Part shown: positions 24,415 through 32,418 of the stretch, one piece after another
Numbering within the stretch: position 1 is the stretch's first letter
Layout of the letters: every line of letters starts with the position of its first letter
From: Scolanthus callimorphus
Taxonomy: Eukaryota > Cnidaria > Anthozoa > Actiniaria > Edwardsiidae
Assembly: GCA_033964015.1 (NCBI GenBank)
Contig: JAWWUD010000217.1
Location: 25,944 to 89,943 of the forward strand
Length of the DNA stretch: 64,000 bases
Direction of reading: 5' to 3'
The notes under the pieces: generated by a model
What the model saw: the letters and a program-made list of their open reading frames with translations, nothing else
The model's database searches: none
Told to the model about the DNA's origin: nothing
Position numbers and translations under genes: made by a program

Positions 24415-24543
24415 ATGAGTGTGACCCCAAAGAAGCCTATTGGGCATTACTGCCGTATTTGCGGTGAAACTGTTGTAGATAGCAAGAGAAGACACAAGTT
24501 GTTCGGCTCGCAGTCTCTCGGCGAAAATTATCACTACTAGCTG
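24415..24543 (+). CDS. Short zinc-finger-like open frame inside the Mutator-like element
   Basis: From ATG at 24415 to TAG at 24543 the frame encodes 42 residues including IGHYCRICGETVVDSKRRHK and then LFGSQS. The C-x2-C and downstream basic/His residues look like the start of a treble-clef or ZAD/THAP-like zinc-binding module. Further protein-like stretches follow the stop in other frames. It could be a captured host exon or the remnant of the element's own gene. No function is assigned. Confidence 0.45.
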
Positions 24544-24841
24544 GACGAAATGTCTCGCTGGATGATGGATTTTCGGACTTTGTTTGCTCCTCATTTTGCA
24601 AACCGCGAACAATTTGTTGTCACCAGATGAAACAAGTCCCTTTTTTAGCAGACTACACGATCGAACTTCCCTGAACTTCGTCCTTGTCCTTTTTCTTTTA
24701 GAATTTCGCACATTTGACTTGGCATATGAGACTCTCGCCAAAACTAATCTTGTCGCTTGTAAAACCCCTTCAAAACTAGTAGCTGCTCTGCTTTCAACGA
24801 CGTGATACCGAATCTATCTTTGATCACTGTAGATAATTCTG

Positions 24842-24940
24842 TTCCCTGCTAGCAGAGGCCTCTTTTCTCTGCATTTCGCTGGCTGAGGTTCGCGAACCTC
24901 CAGCGAAATGCAGATAAAAGAGGCCTCTGCTAGCAGGGAA
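24842..24940. mobile_element. 99-bp palindromic MITE nested in the Mutator-like element
   Basis: The arms TTCCCTGCTAGCAGAGGCCT... and the inverse pair over about 40 bp around a GGTTCGCGAACC centre. The flanking 9-bp duplication is ATAATTCTG at 24833-24841 and 24941-24949. It is a minimal Mutator-type MITE inserted after its 1-kb host element. Confidence 0.92.
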
Positions 24941-25299
24941 ATAATTCTGGGAACGTGATGTCTACATGGCAAGCCGCGCCGGCAAGATGCAAATTTTCAG
25001 TTTTACGTTGTTCAGGACTCGCGCCTGTGATTGGTCGACCTCCCGAGGTCGACCAATCACAGGCCAGCATAGGTTTCGAATTTTGACCAAGTTCGTTCCT
25101 TACTGTTCCCCAGGGGCTTTTTTTCTCGTGAGTGGAAACGTTAGAGGAAAATCCCCTGGGTCTCCGAGGATGCACAGGACGCAAGCGTGAATCAAAGCGA
25201 CGCACGCGCAAGCCTAAAATCAACATTGATTAATATAATTGTCATGCTTGCGTTCACTTGATTCACACTAGACGCAAGCACAAGCGCAAGGAAATGCAA

Positions 25300-25420
25300 A
25301 ATCTCGATTTCCTTGCGCTTGTGTTTTAGTGTAATCCACATAAGAGATATGTATGAGTTTGAGTTTGATTACCTTGCGCTTGTGTTTTAGTGTAATCCAC
25401 ATAGAGATATGTATGAGTTT
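25300..25420. repeat. Short tandem duplication
   Basis: About 65 bp beginning CCTTGCGCTTGTGTTTTAGT and running through CCACATA(A)GAGATATGTATGAG occurs twice in tandem at about 25311-25360 and 25371-25420. Confidence 0.7.
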
Positions 25421-25879
25421 GATATCCTTCAGGAAGAACAAGCCTTTAAAGCTTACCAATGACCCAGACAAGTTTCCTTTATAGTATTACAGTATGTCTG
25501 ACTGTGACACAATATCGAGAGTCTGTTTATTATGGGAACAAATAACTTACTAGCTTCTCTGCTCGGGCTCGGGCTCGATCCAAAAGCAGAAAGTTCAGCC
25601 CGTCCTCGTCATCGGGTATGCAGTAGTTAAAATATGATTTTCTTATATTCATGCAACTCACCTATGGTTTTGTAGATGAATGCTGTGAGAAACAGTAACA
25701 TGGGATTGAACAAAAGTGGCGCCATCAGGTCATTCCACTGACTGGCTCGGCCCGATATGCAAATGCAGCGAATTGAAAACGTTTCCAAATATAACAGAGA
25801 AATGTTATATTTTTCCAATTCAAACCCAAATCTGTGAAAGAAATTGAAAATTTGAGCTTCTCAAGAAATTGCCTATTCT

Positions 25880-26240
25880 CAGTTTTATGAGTGGTGGGTA
25901 TCCTGTGGTATACAAAAATGGCATTTTACGTCTTTTTTCGGTCAAAAGTTTGTTTTTCAATTGTATTTAAACACATTTAATCTATTTACAGCTCATGGGC
26001 ACAAAACATGTGGAACGAAACGGTTATTTGACTGATTTTTAGTAGTTAGCTGATTTTACTCGATGCGGGTACCCTGTGGTACTGGCTCCATATTTTCATC
26101 GCTAAGTTTCGGGATGTTCCACCGAAGGGATTTTTTGGATTTTTAGTATGTTGTTTAGGTCCCCTAAAACCTTCATTTAGCAGTGAAAGAAATTCTTTTG
26201 CAATTAGTTTTGCCTGAGACCCTAAATTTTTCGTAGATTG
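25880..26240 (-). repeat. Interspersed repeat with TACCACAGGGTACCC motifs, reverse copy
   Basis: It is the reverse complement of the 21780-22335 family (GCGGGTACCCTGTGGTACTG, GGGATGTTCCACC, GGATTTTTAGTATGTTG). It lies immediately upstream of the CRE-satellite element. Confidence 0.7.
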
Positions 26241-26633
26241 ACTGGACTAAAGGGCCACATTCAATGTAAGATAGTAATAGCGGAGCTCAAGCGCGGGCCG
26301 AAGGCCCGCGCAAGCGGAGCACCATACCTAAGGGAAAACGTATACCATCGAGTTGATTTTTGAACGTCACGGGCATTTTGGATCATTTTGATGACGTCAT
26401 TGATGGCGTGAGGGAACGTGACTTTGGTGTAGAGTTCCTCTGATGGTCTTTGAAAGTTTGTCCAAGTTGGGCTTCTAGAGAAGCTTCCCTTCGGGAGATA
26501 TGATTTTTTCTTTATTTTTCTGGTATTAAACCTATAGTGTCCGCCGTCCGTCCGTCCGTCCGCCGTCCGTGTACACATGGGAACCCTGTGGTATGCAAAG
26601 AAAAAATTATATCTCCTCAAGGGAACATGCTAA

Positions 26634-27019
26634 GGCACCGTCCACACTACGCCGGCTAAATTTGAAAACGGCTAAATATTTATACGGTTGTGCCTTCGTC
26701 CACACTACGCCGGCTAAATTTCCACCGAAACCGGATCTTTTCGAAAACGCTGCCGAAAGTGGATAAATTTGAAAACGCCGGCTAAGCGTTTTAGTGTGGA
26801 CGGCGAAAACGGAACTTTTCGAAAACGATGACGTCATGTCACACGGCTGCGAGGAATTTATGACCGCGGGCTCTCGTTTTTCTTTTGGCGCATGCGCTAA
26901 GCTGACGTTTTTTGCGCGTTTTCAAATTCAGTCGGCGTAGTGTGGACGGAAAACTTTTGTTCCGTTTTTGAGGCAAATTAGCCGTTTTCAAATTTAGCCG
27001 GCGTAGTGTAGACGGTGCC
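26634..27019. mobile_element. ~386-bp TIR element inserted in the CRE-satellite element
   Basis: The ends are GGCACCGTCCACACTACGCC (left) and the inverse GGCGTAGTGTAGACGGTGCC (right), followed inward by GGCTAAATTTGAAAACGGC. A second internal copy of the TIR starts near 26698. Comparison with 50964-50990, which lacks the insertion, shows a TA or TAA target. A relative lies at about 62403-62560. Confidence 0.82.
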
Positions 27020-27049
27020 TAGACAGCCATACTTGGGATATTTTGTCTA

Positions 27050-28165
27050 TGCCACAAGGAGGGTGCTGTAGCACGGTCACGTGATGTGACGTCATCGATG
27101 ACGTCATCTATGATTGAAAATGAATATCTCGTGAAGAGAAGACTCTAAAACAACCAAACTTGGGTAGTGTGGTCTAGGTCACCAGGCGAAATGAAGTGGT
27201 CACGTGATGTGACGTCATAGATGACGTCATCTATGCTTGAAAAATGAATATCTCGTGAAGAGAAGACTCTAAAACAACCAAACTTTGGGTAGTGTGGTCT
27301 TGGTCACCAGATGAGCGAAATGAAGTGGTCACGTGATGTGACGTCATCTATGACGTCATCTATGCTTGAAAAATGAATATCTCGTCAAGAGAAGACTCTA
27401 GAACAACCAAACTTGGGTAGTGTGGTCTAGGTCACCAGATGAGCAAAATGAAGTGGTCACGTGATGTGACGTCATCGATGACGTCATCTATGCTTGAAAA
27501 AATAATATCTCGTGAAGGGAAAACTCTTAAAGAACCAAACTTGGGTAGTGTGGTCTAGGCCACCATATGATCGAAATGAAGTGGTCACGTGATATGACGT
27601 CATCGATGACGTCATCTATGCTTGAAAATGAATATCTCGTGAAGAGAAGACTATAAAACAACCAAACTTGGGTAGTGTGGTCTAGGTCACCAGATGAGCG
27701 AAATGAAGTGGTCACGTGATGTGACGTCATCGATGACGTCATCTATGCTTGAAAAATGAATATCTCGTCAAGAGAAGACTCTAGAACAACCAAACTTGGG
27801 TAGTGTGGTCTAGGTCACCAGATGAGCAAAATGAAGTGGTCACGGGATGTGACGTCATCGATGACGTCATCTATGCTTGAAAAAATAATATCTCGTGAAG
27901 GGAAAACTCTAAAAGAACCAAACTTGGGTAGTGTGGTCTAGGCCACCATATGATCGAAATGAAGTGGTCACGTGATATGACGTCATCGATGACGTCATCT
28001 ATGCTTGAAAAATGAATATCTCGTGAAGAGAAGACTCTAAAACAACAAACTTGGGCAGTGTGGTCTTGGTCACCAGATGAGTGAAATGAAGTGGTCACGT
28101 GATGTGACGTCACCGATGACGTCATCTATGCTTGAAAAATTAATATCTCGTGAAAACTCTAAAGC
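27050..28165 (+). repeat. ~128-bp satellite, nine units with CACGTG and paired TGACGTCA
   Basis: Each unit has a core GTCACGTGATG followed by TGACGTCATCGATGACGTCA, then CTTGAAAAATGAATATCTCG, an AAGACTCTAAAACAACCAAA block and GTGTGGTCTAGGTCACCAGA. E-boxes sit at about 27078, 27200, 27330, 27458, 27585, 27712, 27840 (mutated to CACGGG), 27967 and 28097. Units 4-5 and 7-8 share the same variants, so the array grew by multi-unit duplication. Confidence 0.93.
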
Positions 28166-28389
28166 AACCATATAAACCATGTACACATGGGAATCCCTTT
28201 CATTCACATAGAAAATTTTATAACCAGGAGCTCCGCTTTTAGCCAGTGGCTAAATCTATATATTAGTAAGTTTGCTTCAAAATACGACACTGTTAAAGCA
28301 GAAATATTATAGACAAGGAAAGATGATGATTTAGGCCGTAGAAAGCCAAAGATTCAGGAGAACTCAAAAAGCCCTCCATCTCCACTGTT

Positions 28390-28585
28390 ACCGAGCGTAG
28401 CCGTTCATTAGTCAATGAGCCCGTCATCTTTGGCCAGCGGCAAGATTCGGGGCTTCGGTAGATCCTTCAATGGTACGCTAAAAATAGTGTCTTTCTGGGA
28501 TCCTCGTTCTATAAGACATCGGAGACATTTATACGGAAAACACTTTAGTGTACCATATATGAAGGATCTACCGGGCTCTGGGGGA
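28390..28585. repeat. Inverted repeat with GTAGATCCTTCA arms
   Basis: The arms near 28457-28472 (GGTAGATCCTTCAATGGTA) and 28550-28572 (TACCATATATGAAGGATCTACC) are inverted copies around an interrupted centre. Open frames on both strands are a consequence. Probably a MITE. Confidence 0.5.
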
Positions 28586-29091
28586 ATCCAAATTTGTGAG
28601 TATGCGTGGTAAATTAAGAGCCCAACAAACTCGCCTTTCAAAAGTTCATAAAATAAGAAAAAAAGCCCTACACCAATGAACAGTTATAAAGCTAAGATCC
28701 AAAGCGGATTATCATAGCAAAATTAAGCAATATTTTTTTTAAAACCGGAAACCCAGAATTTGGGTTTTAAAAAATCGATTTCCCCAGAGCCCTGATACGA
28801 GATTGTTCATTAGTTCTACAGTCTCTATTGTTTTAGGTGCGCGCGCATCATTTGAAAAGATGGCTACACCAACAGATGGGAGATAACGACTCAGTGCATA
28901 AAAATACGTTGATACTTTACTGTGACTAATCAGTGTTGTTTTTCTATCTACATGGATGAGCTCAAGTGCATCATGGTAATCGCACAAGATGGTAGAAATA
29001 GTTCAGATTGTGATGGAAATGAGGCTATAAATCAATTATTAGTCAAAGGTCTAAATAGTTCTTCTCCAATGCGAGCACTTAGAGCAGATTT

Positions 29092-29321
29092 CACATGACT
29101 GTCAAGACTTGTTATGTAATTGCGATTGCTTCTGTTTTCATTGGCTACTCGTTTTTCTCAGCCAATCAAATTCTGTAGTAAATACAATTGTGTAATTACT
29201 TAGTAATTGGTTCGGCTAGCAATTGGCTAAGAAAAAGCCATTTAGGAGCGAGTCTTGATTTCTCTCGATTCTGATTGGCTAGTGATTGCTCAATTTCAAT
29301 TGTTTTCACGACAGTCCGCTC
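29092..29321. mobile_element. 230-bp MITE, GAGCGGATTTCACATGACTGTC family
   Basis: The left end GAGCAGATTTCACATGACTG and the right end CGACAGTCCGCTC are imperfect TIRs. The interior contains several ATTGGCT/AGCCAAT words. The flanking dinucleotide is TA on both sides. A fuller copy lies at 34987-35238 in the opposite orientation and a 78-bp derivative at 57674-57751. Confidence 0.8.
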
Positions 29322-30018
29322 TATTACAAGTGTTTAGACATATTCCAAATCGGTTCCAAGCTCATAACTGTTCCAGTGAATTTATTTCGACGTCAAACAT
29401 ATTTTTCATACATTTGCTGTATTCGTAGACCGGAAGGATTCATGTTTCAATACCAATTCGTTGAACGGATCACTGATAACGTGACATCTTTTCACTTGTA
29501 CATGACAGTGATTCACAAGTTCTAGTGAGGATTCCTGGCTTTGAGGGGCTGAAGCACGGGAGCACGGGGGGAACACGTGCGTGACGCGGGCTACCTGTGT
29601 AGGTATTTCCGGCAACTGGGGGCCAAAACAAAGATGGCGGCCAACACGAACAGAGTTTCTCTCTGAAATTTGTAAGATTTGACGAGCATTTTGACAATAA
29701 GGTAAGAAATAAGCTAGACAGGAGCATCTGGAATTCCAAATAGGGTAGTATAAGGCAATTTTAGAAAACGAAAAATTTCAACGGAAATCCCTCTCGGGGT
29801 CAGAGATTTTTTCTCTTTCTCCGCTTACTAGGGCTAACGCTCAGAAGCACACATGGGATATTTCATTAGGCGCACTTCAGCTTTCACACAAGGTTAATTC
29901 CTTATCTCCACTCTGTTGAACTTAGTGCTACGCGGCCACAGGCTTGCCTGAACATCTACATATATCACTTCATACCGCGACCATAGCATCTAATATACCC
30001 CGACCTGCTCCCAGTCTG

Positions 30019-30091
30019 ACCTGGATAGCTCAGCTGGTAGAGCATCGGATGTACAATTCCGGAGGTCGTGGTTCGAATCCCTCTCGGGGTC
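30019..30091 (+). tRNA. tRNA-like unit 1 (Lys-like backbone, abnormal anticodon loop)
   Basis: ACCTGGATAGCTCAGCTGGT is a perfect box A and D-arm. Box B here is GTGGTTCGAATCC, one G short compared with units 2 and 3. The anticodon arm TCGGA/TCCGG leaves an 8-base loop, TGTACAAT, so no normal anticodon can be assigned. The acceptor stem has a G-G mismatch. It is best read as a tRNA pseudogene or SINE-type head. Confidence 0.6.
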
Positions 30092-30207
30092 AGAGATTTT
30101 TTCTCTTTCTCCGCTTACTAGGGCTAACGCTCAGAAGCACTGAGCCGCTGACCACTAACATTACCGCGACCATAGCATCTAATATACCCCGACCTGCTCC
30201 CAGTCTG

Positions 30208-30281
30208 ACCTGGATAGCTCAGCTGGTAGAGCATCGGATGTACAATTCCGGAGGTCGTGGGTTCGAATCCCTCTCGGGGTC
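30208..30281 (+). tRNA. tRNA-like unit 2
   Basis: Same cloverleaf as the other units, with an intact GTGGGTTCGAATCCC box B and an immediately following TTTTTT terminator. The 8-base anticodon loop is unchanged. Confidence 0.6.
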
Positions 30282-30500
30282 AGAGATTTTTTCTCTTTCT
30301 CCGCTTACTAGGGCTAACGCTCAGAAGCACACATGGGATATTTCATTAGGCGCACTTCAGCTTTCACACAAGGTTAATTCCTTATCTCCACTCTGTTGAA
30401 CTTAGTGCTACGCGGCCACAGGCTTGCCTGAACATCTACATATATTCACTTCATTACCGCGACCATAGCATCTAATATACCCCGACCTGTTCCCAGTCTG

Positions 30501-30574
30501 ACCTGGATAGCTCAGCTGGTAGAGCATCGGATGTACAATTCCGGAGGTCGTGGGTTCGAATCCCTCTCGGGGTC
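30501..30574 (+). tRNA. tRNA-like unit 3
   Basis: Identical to unit 2 over the cloverleaf. The upstream CTGTTCCCAGTCTG differs by one base from the CTGCTCCCAGTCTG of the other units. Confidence 0.6.
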
Positions 30575-30793
30575 AGAGATTTTTTCTCTTTCTCCGCTTA
30601 CTAGGGCTAACGCTCAGAAGCACACATGGGATATTTCATTAGGCGCACTTCAGCTTTCACACAAGGTTAATTCCTTATCTCCACTCTGTTGAACTTAGTG
30701 CTACGCGGCCACAGGCTTGCCTGAACACCTACATATATTCACTTCATTACCGCGACCATAGCATCTAATATACCCCGACCTGCTCCCAGTCTG

Positions 30794-30866
30794 ACCTGGA
30801 TAGCTCAGCTGGTAGAGCATCGGATGTACAATTCCGGAGGTCGTGGGTCGAATCCCTCTCGGGGTC
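30794..30866 (+). tRNA. tRNA-like unit 4
   Basis: Same head, but box B reads GTGGGTCGAATCC, one T short. The unit's tail stops at about 30970, where the array ends. Confidence 0.6.
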
Positions 30867-31084
30867 AGAGATTTTTTCTCTTTCTCCGCTTACTAGGGCT
30901 AACGCTCAGAAGCACACATGGGATATTTCATTAGGCGCACTTCAGCTTTCACACAAGGTTAATTCCTTATCTCCACTATCTTGATATGCTTTTTCAAAGC
31001 CACTTGTCTCCCTCACCGCTGTCACCGGCATGGGAACTTGTTTACTATGACAACGCGAAACTTGGTGGCCTTGATTGGGCGTAA

Positions 31085-31306
31085 AGCCCGGTGCACACTA
31101 GCGACATAACGACATAAGGAAGTTATGTTGCAACGAACAAAGCATGAGAAAATAATTGAATAATTAGTATTTTCCATGGATCATCATTAGATTACTTCAC
31201 CAAAGCAATCCTTTGTTATTTTTTGTGGGCTTCAACGCTTTGAAACCACTAAATTTGGTGGCGTGATTTTTTTCTTATGTCGTTATGTCGCAAGTGTGCA
31301 CGGGCT
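31085..31306. mobile_element. 222-bp Tourist/Harbinger-type MITE, TSD TAA
   Basis: The TIRs AGCCCGGTGCACACTAGCGA + CATAACGACATAAG and the inverse at 31274-31306 flank an AT-rich centre. TAA occurs on both sides (31082-31084, 31307-31309). A 3-bp TWA duplication is the signature of PIF/Harbinger-derived MITEs. Confidence 0.85.
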
Positions 31307-31629
31307 TAATGGATTGTTCTCTTCTGCTTGAGTTGCGTATCAGATCGGGGTGTTCATTGTGGAATGAAGTGATTCATTATCGCTCCTTTGTTCCGCGTCT
31401 TTCGGATCAGACAATAAACTGACTAGTCTCGTCATTCATCCAACTTTCTGACTGCAGCTGATCTGAATGTGGGGATCGACGTTACAGATACTGACTACAG
31501 AGAACGTGCTTCACTATATAATCCCAATCACGATTGTAAATTGCAGACCGCATAGAGATCAACATCTCACAGCCACATTTGATCATATACAATAGGTTCA
31601 TTTCCGGTACACAAGCGCATGCGCATACA

Positions 31630-31893
31630 TCAGCGACGCAGCGTGGCCGATTCGGTCATGGCTAAAAGGGATGGTTCAGAAGGACCTGATTAATAATTCA
31701 TAGGATAAACAATAGAACGAAGCTACATGACATAACATGGCATATGTAGGTTCGTTCTACCGTGAAGCCTATGAATTATTAATCAGGTCCTTCTGAACCA
31801 TCCCTTTTAGCCATGACCGGTCGATTCAGGTCAGCGCGTTGGACTTGCCATCCGGTGATCCGAGTTCAAGTCCCGCTCGCTGACCACTAACAG
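31630..31893 (+). pseudogene. tRNA-like/SINE head split by a MITE
   Basis: The part before the insertion (CAGCGTGGCCGATTC) and after it (AGGTCAGCGCGTTGGACTTG, then a box-B-like GAGTTCAAGTCCC) resembles a serine-type tRNA with TGGCCGA and GTTGGACTTG elements. It is followed by GCTGACCACTAACAGG. The variable arm is short and the acceptor poorly paired, so a tRNA-derived SINE is more likely than a working tRNA. Confidence 0.45.
31654..31818. mobile_element. 165-bp palindromic MITE with 9-bp TSD
   Basis: The arms GGTCATGGCTAAAAGGGATG + GTTCAGAAGGACCTGATTAA and the inverse pair over about 65 bp. The flanks are GGCCGATTC (31645-31653) and GGTCGATTC (31819-31827), a 9-bp duplication with one difference. 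It is Mutator-type. Confidence 0.85.
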
Positions 31894-32169
31894 GATTTCT
31901 TTCTCGGTGCTGTTAATTTGAAATGCTATCGACTTCTCGGCCATGCTTGTAGATAGCCAACTGGTTTGCCTCTCTGCCAGTTTGTTTTCTTAATATGTTG
32001 TGTTTATATCTTAGATATTTGGTTTCAATTTGAGTGAATAGCTGAATGTAGCTAAGTGCTCTACCACTATAAACATGAATTTACATTTGCATTACATTTT
32101 ACATCATCTCATTTTCATTTCTTACGAACCTGAGCTATTTGCGCCATCTTGTCCTGATTACCCATGAAG

Positions 32170-32418
32170 CACCGAGAGCGTGAGCTCATCTCTATCAAAT
32201 CAGACGTTCGGGATCACGCTCTTCTTAGTGGAATTTTGGCACGATGAGCGACTGAAGCATCGCCTGCCCTATCCTATTACGCTCACTGGCGAGTCACGGA
32301 AGCTTGCATGGGTGCCGGACACTTTCATCCTCAACCTCAAGTCGGCCACATTTCACAAGGTCCCGACGATAATGGTGTAGTGAAAATCTTCCGTTCAGGA
32401 ACGTTAAATCAATGCAAG
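32170..32418 (+). CDS. Channel exon: outer beta strands
   Basis: Encodes SNQTFGITLFLVEFWHDERL, then ITLTGES and WVPDTFILNLKSATFH. After 32357 the homologous reading (DNGVVKIFRSGTLNQ) continues in another frame, as if one A were missing from CACAAGG. The start is a guess at a weak acceptor; the donor is AAG|GTAAAA. Confidence 0.7.

Larger units (their letters stand above)
24121..25172 (+). mobile_element. 1,052-bp Mutator-like element with ~93-bp TIRs and 9-bp TSD
   Basis: The left end (24121-24214, CATCCTCGGAGACCCAGGGA...) and the right end (25081-25172, ...TCTCCGAGGATG) are long inverted repeats. They share GGGGAACAGTAA and GAACTTGGTCAAAA blocks. The flanks carry the exact 9-bp duplication CACAGGACG at 24112-24120 and 25173-25181. 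Long TIRs plus a 9-bp TSD are typical of Mutator-like elements. There is no transposase inside; instead there is a gene-like exon (24415-24543), a nested 99-bp MITE and a small GTCGACC palindrome at 25020-25064. Confidence 0.88.
26278..28262 (+). mobile_element. CRE-satellite element, full-length-like copy
   Basis: The left end AGCGGAGCTC continues with a GC-rich hairpin (GCGGGCCGAAGGCCCGC) and the right end is GGAGCTCCGCTTTTAGCCAG to TGGCTAAATCTATATAT. The interior has a (CCGTCCGT)n stretch at 26540-26570, a GTACACATGGGAA block, an inserted TIR element (26634-27019) and nine satellite units (27050-28165). Sister copies are at 48512-51715 and 6960-7722. No transposase is visible. Confidence 0.75.
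29788..30960 (+). repeat. Tandem array of tRNA-like units
   Basis: One truncated and four full units share a tRNA-like head, a Pol III-type T-run (GATTTTTTCTCTTTCTCC), then GGGCTAACGCTCAGAAGCAC, and in most units a 290-bp tail with CCACTCTGTTGAACTTAGTG and CGACCATAGCATCTAATATA. Spacing between heads is 189, 293 and 293 bp; the short spacing reflects a unit with its tail deleted. Confidence 0.9.

Noticed and set aside
27050..28165. Regularly spaced repeats as a CRISPR-like array
   Set aside because: Units are about 128 bp with no separate unique spacers; this is a eukaryotic satellite.
29944..30399. 151-residue plus-strand frame with an internal repeat
   Set aside because: It reads through two tRNA-like units and their spacers; the protein repeat mirrors the DNA repeat.
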